Positions 1 through 4,637 of a DNA stretch of 7,807 bases are shown here, in pieces. The translations under genes were made by a program, and so were the position numbers. The notes under the pieces were generated by a model that searched no databases, was not told where the DNA came from, and saw nothing but the letters and a program-made list of their open reading frames with translations. Origin of the DNA: CAYSPU01 sp964432995 (lineage in GTDB: Bacteria > Verrucomicrobiota > Verrucomicrobiia > Limisphaerales > JAHDYP01); assembly GCA_964432995.1 (NCBI GenBank), contig CAYSPU010000272.1, forward strand, positions 1 through 7,807, read 5' to 3'. Within the stretch, counting starts at the first letter, position 1. The number at the start of each line of letters is the position of its first letter.

Positions 1-136
1 GCCCGCAAGGTTTGGGACCGCGGCTCGTCCTCGGCGCGCCGTAGTCCCCGGCGGCGGGACGGAGGCGGCTGGAGCCGCAGCCAGGCGTGTGCGCGTTCTG
101 CTGCGGGTCGAGATGACCCGCGGTCCCGGAAGGGCC
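1..136 (-). repeat. REP-like palindrome doublet, copy R1 (inverted, long form)
   Basis: Read on the minus strand this copy matches the repeat that follows the RAYT gene at 7577-7710. It has a hairpin of the GCGGGTC/GACCCGC type, a spacer with a GCGCACACG-like word, and a second stem of the GCGGCTC/GAGCCGC type. The outer arms GGGACCGCGG (14-23) and CCGCGGTCCC (118-127) are perfect reverse complements. The second stem's loop carries an extra GC-rich segment that is absent from the copies at 6566 and 6704. The copy may extend beyond the left window edge. Confidence 0.85.
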
Positions 137-440
137 TCCGAACCTCCGACCGCCTCCCACCCGCTCGCCGCTGCTGCGACCGAGGGACCAGCCTCCGCCA
201 AGGCCACGGCCTGGCAGGCGGGTCACGGTCCGGCCCCGGACCGCCCGACGTCCCGGCGGGCAGCAGCCGCACCCGCTGGAAGGGGTGGCGTTCGTGGCTT
301 CTGCCGGGCCGTAGCCCGCGCGAAGGCCCGTCTCGGGCGCAGGGAGTGCCGCAGCCGAGTAGCGCTCCGATTTCACGGGCAGCACCCGCCTGGTCGAGCG
401 TTTCTGCTCCGCAGCGGGAGCGGCGCGCCCCAGAACGAGG
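137..440. other. Intergenic stretch with no supported gene
   Basis: About 300 GC-rich bases lie between repeat copies R1 and R2. Reading frames cross it, but they run through the repeats, have no recognisable domain and are rich in Arg, Pro, Ala and Gly. Bases 192-222 resemble the extra segment inside the loops of R1 and R5 (a CCTCCGCC word, then AAGG and an ACGGC word). I see no promoter, RNA gene or recognisable protein remnant. Confidence 0.5.
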
Positions 441-484
441 GTGCGTGCGCTCTGCTGCGGGTCGAGAAGACCCGCGGTCCGGAA
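441..484 (-). repeat. REP-like half unit, copy R2
   Basis: This is a single-hairpin version of the repeat in the same inverted orientation as R1. The stem CTGCGGGTC / GACCCGCGG closes over a GAGAA loop at about 454-475. It is preceded by a GTGCGTGCGC word and followed by GGTCCGGAA. The second (GCGGCTC) hairpin is missing. A separate short palindrome, TCCCGCC-CC-GGCGGGA, follows at 491-506. Confidence 0.8.
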
Positions 485-525
485 CAACCATCCCGCCCCG
501 GCGGGACGCAGTGTGTGTACGTGCA

Positions 526-555
526 AACCCGCCTCCAACATGCAGGAGGCGGGTT
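526..555 (-). terminator. Hairpin downstream of the Gly/Asn-rich PEP-CTERM gene
   Basis: AACCCGCCTCC (526-536) pairs perfectly with GGAGGCGGGTT (545-555) over an 8-base loop, giving an 11-bp stem that starts 32 bases beyond the stop codon. The minus-strand tail has only a short T run before GCACG. It may be a terminator without a strong U tract, or a 3' stabilising hairpin. Confidence 0.5.
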
Positions 556-586
556 CGCGTTGCAGTCTGACTGCAACTGAAACTAA

Positions 587-949
587 CTAACGTCGGCGCA
601 GGAGGCTGAGCCCTCCGGCAGCCAGGACGATGAAGGCCAGCATTGCGCCGGCGTCGGGAACTTGATTTGTCCCCGGGTCGACGCATAAACCGCCGGGACC
701 ACCGGCACCCCTCTTGCCGTGTTCGTCCCCTGGCAGATTGATCGGCCCACCACGATGGCCGTTCCCGCTGAAATCGTCATGGTTCCAGCCGTAGTGGTTT
801 CCGTTGTTGCCATTCCCGTTGCCTCGCTCCTGCATCTCAGGACCACCACGGCCGTTGCCAATGCCGTTGCCGTGACCGTTCATGAAACCGGCGTTGACCG
901 AGACGACCAGCGCCAGCCCAAGTAGAACTACAGTAAGACTCGTTTTCAT
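587..949 (-). CDS. Gly/Asn-rich secreted protein with VPDxG PEP-CTERM sorting tail
   Basis: A 120-residue exported protein of unknown function. Residues 1-20 form a signal peptide (MKTSLTVVLLGLALVVSVNA, likely cleaved after VNA). Residues 21-95 are low-complexity and rich in Gly, Asn and His, with no recognisable fold. Residues 97-120 are a sorting tail: VPDAG, a hydrophobic segment, then the basic end RRR. In the known family such tails are recognised by an exosortase, which processes the protein at the envelope; no exosortase is in this window. The frame is open further upstream to 1108, but the start at 949 puts the signal peptide at the N terminus and lies just downstream of a sigma-54 promoter. 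No Shine-Dalgarno sequence is evident. The gene stands alone and ends in a hairpin at 526-555. Export and sorting are well supported; the role is not known. Confidence 0.85.
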   Translation of the reverse strand: MKTSLTVVLLGLALVVSVNAGFMNGHGNGIGNGRGGPEMQERGNGNGNNGNHYGWNHDDFSGNGHRGGPINLPGDEHGKRGAGGPGGLCVDPGTNQVPDAGAMLAFIVLAAGGLSLLRRR

Positions 950-973
950 ACAACTCTGTCGGACACTGTCCTT

Positions 974-990
974 AGCAAACCGGGTGCCAC
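974..990 (-). promoter_or_regulatory. Sigma-54 (-24/-12) promoter of the Gly/Asn-rich PEP-CTERM gene
   Basis: On the minus strand the sequence reads TGGCAC-CCGGT-TTGCT, an essentially consensus RpoN site. The invariant GG (988-987) and GC (976-975) are separated by exactly 10 bases. Transcription would start near 963, leaving a leader of about 14 bases before the ATG at 949. Sigma-54 promoters need an enhancer-binding activator; candidate upstream sites are at 1159-1194. Confidence 0.78.
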
Positions 991-1158
991 GCCCCTCCGG
1001 GCATCCGGTTCCATGTCGCATTCTCCTCTTCATCAATGGTATATGAACGAACCGCTGGCCCCGGCCAGGTATGCGGGCGGGCCAGAAAAACGGAAGAAAG
1101 TTGAACACCCCCGAAGCCGCCGGCCATTCTATGATCGTAACGCATTGTCAATGGGTTG

Positions 1159-1194
1159 CTTACACATGAAATCTCCAGCGCCCCATTGTGTAAG
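1159..1194. promoter_or_regulatory. Inverted repeat, candidate activator site upstream of the sigma-54 promoter
   Basis: CTTACACA (1159-1166) and TGTGTAAG (1187-1194) are perfect 8-bp inverted repeats. They lie about 200-230 bases upstream of the predicted start of transcription at 963, a typical distance for sigma-54 enhancer sites. The GTGTAAG word also occurs at 2086-2092, at almost the same distance from the other sigma-54 promoter. A second dyad, CAGTCAGC (1204-1211) / GCTGACTG (1230-1237), lies beside it. Assignment to an activator is inference. Confidence 0.4.
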
Positions 1195-1252
1195 ACTCCC
1201 TGACAGTCAGCGGTCACCCAAATCCTACGGCTGACTGGCGCCAGAAAACAAG

Positions 1253-1281
1253 AAACCCACCCCCGCTTGGGGGGTGGGTTT
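1253..1281 (-). terminator. Rho-independent terminator of the second PEP-CTERM gene
   Basis: AAACCCACCCCC (1253-1264) pairs with GGGGGTGGGTTT (1270-1281) in a perfect 12-bp stem with a 5-base loop. On the minus strand it begins 30 bases after the stop codon and is followed by the T-rich tail CTTGTTTTC. This is a convincing intrinsic terminator for the gene at 1312-1827. Confidence 0.85.
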
Positions 1282-1311
1282 GAAGACCCTCGGTGGACCG
1301 CTCGACCGAAC

Positions 1312-1827
1312 CTATTGGCGCTTGCGAATCAGGCCGAGACCGCTCGCGGCCAAACCAACCAGCAGCAGCATCACGCCACCGTCAGGGACAGGCGCGCCGT
1401 TGCCCATAAGAACAAAGTGCGACACGCCTTGGCCGGTCGGCGTAGCGATGGTACCGCTCCCTGCGATGAACTGATCGAGGCTGACCGTGTAGATATTGAC
1501 GTGGCCATTGTCGTTGCCTCCCTTCACGGCCACCATGCCAAGCCCGTAACCGGTCCCCTCAAAATCCCAGGTAAGCAGGTTGCCCGCAAAAGTCACGTGG
1601 TCAGCAACCCATACATCACCACCTTCCTCAGCGATCCACCCTTCGCCCTTCCACTCCATCTTCAGGTAGAAGTCCGGTTCAGTGCCGAGCTTGGTGAGGT
1701 AGATGTCTTCGTAGTTCTCCTGCGTCGGAGTCCCGATCGCGACCGCCTCCGGTCCAAGAAGGTCGGCGTTCGCGGTCATGGCCAGCCCAAAGGCTGCCCC
1801 CAGTAGGATTGATAGTGTCTTCTTCAT
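1312..1827 (-). CDS. Secreted protein with VPDGG PEP-CTERM sorting tail
   Basis: A 171-residue exported protein. Residues 1-21 form a signal peptide (MKKT, hydrophobic core, AMTANA). Residues 25-142 form a globular middle rich in beta-prone and aromatic residues (for example FYLKMEWKGEGW at 53-64 and LLTWDFEGTGYGLG at 84-97), which I cannot assign to a named domain. Residues 147-171 are a PEP-CTERM tail of the VPDGG type: VPDGG at 147-151, a hydrophobic helix, then RKRQ. The frame stays open upstream to 1887, but the start at 1827 begins the signal peptide and sits about 33 bases after a predicted sigma-54 start point. No Shine-Dalgarno sequence is visible. Known members of this class are exported and processed by an exosortase. 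The function is unknown; adhesion or matrix roles are often proposed for the class. Confidence 0.88.
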   Translation of the reverse strand: MKKTLSILLGAAFGLAMTANADLLGPEAVAIGTPTQENYEDIYLTKLGTEPDFYLKMEWKGEGWIAEEGGDVWVADHVTFAGNLLTWDFEGTGYGLGMVAVKGGNDNGHVNIYTVSLDQFIAGSGTIATPTGQGVSHFVLMGNGAPVPDGGVMLLLVGLAASGLGLIRKRQ

Positions 1828-1870
1828 CGTTACGTCTTGAGGTTTGCGGTCCAACCAACGCTTCAGCTTC

Positions 1871-1887
1871 AGCATGGCGGGTGCCAA
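1871..1887 (-). promoter_or_regulatory. Sigma-54 (-24/-12) promoter of the VPDGG PEP-CTERM gene
   Basis: The minus strand reads TTGGCAC-CCGCC-ATGCT. GG (1885-1884) and GC (1873-1872) are exactly 10 bases apart, and the -24 element is consensus; the -12 element has one mismatch (ATGCT for TTGCT). It shares TGGCACCCG with the promoter at 974-990. The predicted start point is near 1860, 33 bases before the ATG. Confidence 0.72.
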
Positions 1888-2217
1888 CGCAGTGCCATCC
1901 GATTTCCTCCTGCTGCATCACATTCCAGATGAACACGATAGAGAACTTGATTGGAGGGTTGTCGTGAGCCTTGGACGGCGTGAAATCGGAAAGAAATCTG
2001 ATGGTATTCCGCGACAACCTCGGCTCTGCGACTACAAGCTTCTGGTTACTAGGATGTTACGACGCTGAATCGATGATGCCGCAAAGTGTAAGGTTCGTTT
2101 ACGAAATCACCCCGTTTTCGGCTTCCCAGAGCTATTCACTGGGAGTCGGACACGAAGTGCCTGCCGCTCCATCCACAGGCGGCACGGCGCGCCATCCGAT
2201 GCGTTAACCTCAGCTCG
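1888..2217. other. Non-coding upstream region of the VPDGG PEP-CTERM gene
   Basis: There is no supported gene in these 330 bases. The stretch is less GC-rich than its surroundings, as expected for a control region. Apart from the GTGTAAG site at 2085-2102, it holds two TTAC words near 2045-2060. The short reading frames crossing it have no recognisable features. Confidence 0.5.
2085..2102. promoter_or_regulatory. Candidate activator site upstream of the VPDGG gene promoter
   Basis: The site holds AGTGTAAG (2085-2092) and a short dyad GTAA-N7-TTAC (2088-2102). GTGTAAG is shared exactly with 1188-1194, and both lie about 225-230 bases upstream of the predicted sigma-54 start points. This is weak evidence by itself; the matching position is the reason for listing it. 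Confidence 0.3.
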
Positions 2218-2271
2218 GTGCCTGACCCGGGAACCGCACGCCCGCAATGCGGAGAGGAAGAACCGTATTCA

Positions 2272-2358
2272 CCCCGAAGGGGCGCAGGACATCAGCCGGG
2301 GGTAACGCCCCTGGAAACTCGCAACCAGTCGGTTTCCGCGCCCCGCAGGGGCGCAGGA
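2272..2358. repeat. Pair of near-identical palindromic 18-mers
   Basis: CCCCGAAGGGGCGCAGGA (2272-2289) and CCCCGCAGGGGCGCAGGA (2341-2358) differ at one base. Each starts with a CCCC-N3-GGGG palindrome. The stretch between them has no gene-like features. It looks like part of a dispersed non-coding repeat, although the window holds only this pair. Confidence 0.6.
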
Positions 2359-2417
2359 ACCAGACTCGAGGTGAGAACCCGCCGAAGCCATTCGCGCGTT
2401 GCGGCCCTGAACAGGCT

Positions 2418-2503
2418 GGTAGGGACGCGCGGCCCCGCGCGTCCAGGCCACCGCGTTCCCGTCCAGGGGAACCATTGGACGCCCGGGGCCGGGCGTCCCT
2501 ACC
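2418..2503. repeat. REP doublet with GTAG heads (BIME-like)
   Basis: An 86-base element with perfect 11-bp terminal inverted repeats, GGTAGGGACGC and GCGTCCCTACC. Each end carries its own hairpin: GGACGCGCG/CGCGCGTCC at 2423-2444 and GGACGCCCGG/CCGGGCGTCC at 2477-2498. A GTAG tetranucleotide directly 5' of each hairpin, with two units head to head, is the classical layout of REP sequences handled by RAYT transposases. It is a different family from the repeats around the RAYT gene. Confidence 0.75.
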
Positions 2504-2574
2504 TCAAGCGGGAGGTTCACATGGGGAGGGGCCAGAACCACGCGCGGGTTACGGACCCATGAATCCCCCTACCC

Positions 2575-2605
2575 ATTCTGCATTCTGCATTCTGCATTCT
2601 GCATT
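2575..2605. repeat. Heptamer tandem repeat (ATTCTGC)4
   Basis: Four exact ATTCTGC units (2575-2602) followed by a partial ATT. The array ends where the palindrome over the end of the response regulator gene begins. The slippage-prone array could vary in unit number between strains. Confidence 0.9.
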
Positions 2606-2625
2606 TCACGCCTCCGGCGTGAAAT
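2603..2625. repeat. Perfect palindrome over the stop codon of the response regulator gene
   Basis: ATTTCACGCC (2603-2612) and GGCGTGAAAT (2616-2625) form a 10-bp stem with a 3-base loop. The element covers the last codons and stop of the minus-strand gene ending at 2606. No T tract follows on the minus strand, so intrinsic termination is doubtful; it could protect the transcript's 3' end. Confidence 0.65.
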
Positions 2626-3037
2626 GTCCGCCCGGCGGATCCAGGCGGTGCGATCGGTCCTCGAGATCCGCGAACAACTGCCGCAGGGCGTTCGCCAGAT
2701 CTTCCAGGTTGAACGGCTTCTTGACCACCTGCTCGCTGACCCTGCTCAGGAAATCGCGGACCCCGGGCGACTCGCCGTAGCCGGTGATGAAGATGAACCG
2801 CTCGCACATTGCCGGTTTCACCTTCTGCACCGCAGAGTAGAACATGTCCCCCGGCATCTTCGGCATGACCATGTCGCACAGCACCGCGTCGAAGTCCGCA
2901 TCCATGATCAACCGCAGCGCGTCCGCGCCGTTGTCCGCCCGCCGGACACGAAATCCCAGCGCGACGAAATGCTGCTCCAACACGCGGGCCAACTCGGTCT
3001 CGTCCTCGACAATCAAAAGGGACCGTCCGCTCTGCAT
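2606..3037 (-). CDS. Single-domain response regulator (REC only)
   Basis: A 143-residue CheY-like receiver protein with no output domain. The acidic pair is Glu11-Asp12 (LLIVEDE). The phospho-accepting aspartate is Asp55 in LCDMVMP, the switch threonine is Thr85 in FITG, and the conserved lysine is Lys107 in KKPF. These residues indicate a phosphorylatable receiver. The tail from about 127 (SHRLDPPGGHFTPEA) is unstructured and its last codons lie in a palindrome. The start at 3037 is preceded by GGAGG four bases upstream, and it places the first strand normally; in-frame starts at 3085 and 3127 would add an unlikely extension. No histidine kinase lies nearby, so the partner is unknown. Its sequence style resembles the terminal receiver of hybrid kinases, so a phosphorelay role is possible but unproven. 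Confidence 0.88.
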   Translation of the reverse strand: MQSGRSLLIVEDETELARVLEQHFVALGFRVRRADNGADALRLIMDADFDAVLCDMVMPKMPGDMFYSAVQKVKPAMCERFIFITGYGESPGVRDFLSRVSEQVVKKPFNLEDLANALRQLFADLEDRSHRLDPPGGHFTPEA

Positions 3038-3054
3038 GCTGCCTCCAGTTTCCA

Positions 3055-3072
3055 CCCGGCTTCGCTGCCGGG
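3055..3072 (-). other. Leader hairpin before the response regulator
   Basis: CCCGGC (3055-3060) and GCCGGG (3067-3072) form a 6-bp stem just upstream of the GGAGG ribosome binding site. It could influence translation or act as a weak processing hairpin; there is no T tract. Confidence 0.3.
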
Positions 3073-3097
3073 CCACGACGACCATCTCCTCCCCACC

Positions 3098-3127
3098 CGT
3101 ATACAGACCCCTGGCGCCGCACACCAA
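3098..3127 (-). promoter_or_regulatory. Weak sigma-70-like promoter candidate for the response regulator
   Basis: The minus strand has TTGGTG (3127-3122) and TATACG (3103-3098) separated by 18 bases, about 60 bases before the start codon. The -35 match is partial. Read-through from the DUF465 gene upstream is the alternative. Confidence 0.25.
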
Positions 3128-3157
3128 TCGCGCGCCGCCGCGGATCCGCGCCCCGCC

Positions 3158-3406
3158 TCAGGCCGGCTGCGCCGCCTTCAGGATCTGCCGATACAACTGA
3201 TCCTTAAGCCACAGCCGCTTCTTCTTCAACGCCTCTGTCTCTTCATCGGACGCCGGCTCGAAGGCTCGCTCGATGCGGCAGACCCGACGGTCGATGGCGT
3301 GATACTCGTCCGCCATCGATCGGAAATCCTGCCGCACCTCTCTCAGCCGGCAGATGATGTCACGATGCTGTGCGAACTCAACCAGCAAGGGATGATGGAA
3401 GTGCAT
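3158..3406 (-). CDS. DUF465 / YdcH-like small helical protein
   Basis: An 82-residue protein that matches the DUF465 pattern: an N-terminal segment around HRDIICRL, a middle EYHAIDRRVCRIE (34-46) and a C-terminal KKKRLWLKDQLYRQI (61-75). Members are short, highly charged helical hairpins, usually cytoplasmic, and their biochemical role is not established. The length is typical. The ATG at 3406 lies within an 11-base direct repeat, TGCATAGGCCG, whose second copy is at 3475-3485; only a weak GGA-type ribosome binding site is seen. The gene lies 120 bases upstream of the response regulator on the same strand, so the two could share a transcript, although no functional link is known. Confidence 0.82.
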   Translation of the reverse strand: MHFHHPLLVEFAQHRDIICRLREVRQDFRSMADEYHAIDRRVCRIERAFEPASDEETEALKKKRLWLKDQLYRQILKAAQPA

Positions 3407-3485
3407 AGGCCGATCCTACAGACTCGAAGAAGGACTTCCCCCAGGCGCGCTCGCCTGTGGGGAAGTCTGAACAATGCATAGGCCG
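3402..3485. repeat. 11-bp direct repeats flanking a 15-bp hairpin
   Basis: TGCATAGGCCG occurs at 3402-3412 and 3475-3485. Between them lies a strong hairpin: left arm 3433-3447 (GACTTCCCCCAGGCG), loop CGCT, right arm 3452-3467 (CGCCTGTGGGGAAGTC), with one bulged base. The layout resembles a small inserted element with a target duplication at the DUF465 start. The hairpin could instead be a terminator for the upstream LD-carboxypeptidase gene on the minus strand, although no long T tract follows. Confidence 0.55.
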
Positions 3486-3598
3486 GAGTTGAACGAAATG
3501 CGATGCGCCGAACCTGTCCGGATTTGGCAAAGACCAATCATTTTTTGTCCAGGACCATCGCCTCTCCGAAGGCCCCTCGAATTCCGCCCGCCAACTTC

Positions 3599-4549
3599 TC
3601 AGCTCACCCCCGACTCGAGGAATGCCAGACTCCCGGCGCTCGCGTCCAGACGCGCCGTCACCCCGAGCGGCAAAGTGGCCTTCCGCCGCACGTGGCCGTA
3701 GGGGAAGGACGACAACACCGGAACGCACGACCACTGCGTCACCTGCGCGATGATCTGCCGGAGGTTCAAGTGGGGTTCACCGGCTCGCAGCGGGCGGCAG
3801 TCCGCGAACTCGCCCAGCACCAGGCCGGCGATGTGCCCCAGCACGCCCGCGTTCCGCAGGTGCGTCAGCATTCGGTCCACTCGATGCAACGCCTCCCCCA
3901 CCTCCTCCAGAAACAGAATCGTCTCCCGGTAATCCGGAGCAAAGGGTGTCCCCAACGCCGCCGTCACCAACGACAGATTGCCCCCCACCAGACGACCGGT
4001 GATCACACCCGAACCGCGCGCGCCCTCGGGACTCTGAACCTCCGCCTCCACGGGAGCAGGCCGTCGGCACGACGTGATCATCCGCCAGAATCGTTCCTCG
4101 GTGAGTGGGTCCGGCACTTCCCCAAACTCGACCGCCACCATCGGCCCCGAGAAGGTCACCAGGCCAACCTTGCGCAACACCGCCAACTGCAGCGCCGTGA
4201 AGTCGCTGTAGCCCACCAGGATCTTCGGTCGACTCCGCAGCGCCTCATAGTCCACGCCCGGCAGGAGCCGGGACGCCCCATAACCACCCCGCAACGCGAA
4301 CACCGCGCGCACCGCCGGGTCCCGCAGCATCCCGTTCAAATCCTCCAACCGCTCCTCGTCGCTGCCGGCGAGATACCCTTCCCGACACGCAACATGTTTC
4401 CCAACCTTCACCCGGTAGCCCAGGCCTTCGAGATAACGCACTCCGGACTGCACCCGCGCCGCCACCGGCACCGGACTCGACGGCGCCACCACCCCAATGA
4501 CGTCCCCCTTGCGCAAACGCGGCGGTTTGATGATCCGTGCCACGCACAC
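3599..4549 (-). CDS. ldcA: LD-carboxypeptidase (muramoyltetrapeptide carboxypeptidase, peptidase family S66)
   Basis: A cytoplasmic serine peptidase of peptidoglycan recycling. It removes the terminal D-alanine from the muropeptide tetrapeptide so that the tripeptide can be reused. The 316-residue length is normal for the family. Visible motifs are the N-terminal KGDVIGVVAPSSP (14-26), RGGYGASRLLP (87-97), the nucleophile Ser115 in GYSDFTAL, Glu215 in LFLEEVGE, and His286 in FPYGH; these correspond to the Ser-Glu-His triad of characterised LdcA. There is no signal peptide. The start is GTG at 4549 with AGGAG only three bases away. The GTG two codons later (4543) has the same AGGAG at nine bases and may be the true start. 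The gene is divergent from spmAB, with 88 bases between them. Family assignment is firm; substrate detail is by homology. Confidence 0.95.
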   Translation of the reverse strand: MCVARIIKPPRLRKGDVIGVVAPSSPVPVAARVQSGVRYLEGLGYRVKVGKHVACREGYLAGSDEERLEDLNGMLRDPAVRAVFALRGGYGASRLLPGVDYEALRSRPKILVGYSDFTALQLAVLRKVGLVTFSGPMVAVEFGEVPDPLTEERFWRMITSCRRPAPVEAEVQSPEGARGSGVITGRLVGGNLSLVTAALGTPFAPDYRETILFLEEVGEALHRVDRMLTHLRNAGVLGHIAGLVLGEFADCRPLRAGEPHLNLRQIIAQVTQWSCVPVLSSFPYGHVRRKATLPLGVTARLDASAGSLAFLESGVS

Positions 4550-4586
4550 AATCTCCTGACACCAAGCAGGACTGTCGAGTTCGGAT

Positions 4587-4592
4587 TGTCAA
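4587..4592 (-). promoter_or_regulatory. Possible -35 box for ldcA in the divergent intergenic region
   Basis: A perfect TTGACA is present on the minus strand, 38 bases before the GTG start. No good -10 box follows at 16-18 bases (the sequence there is near CCTGCTT), so the promoter is uncertain. Confidence 0.25.
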
Positions 4593-4637
4593 ATCGGCTC
4601 TCGCCAGCGCGCGATGGCGCGCCTACAAAAAAGGCCC

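Noticed and set aside
89..580. A 163-codon open frame at the left end
   Set aside because: It begins inside R1 and passes through R2, so both ends are repeat sequence. No recognisable protein segment is seen.
2218..2780. Overlapping plus-strand frames of 114 and 177 codons
   Set aside because: They cross two palindromic 18-mers, the GTAG doublet and the heptamer array; the longer one also runs antisense into the response regulator. They are by-products of repeats.
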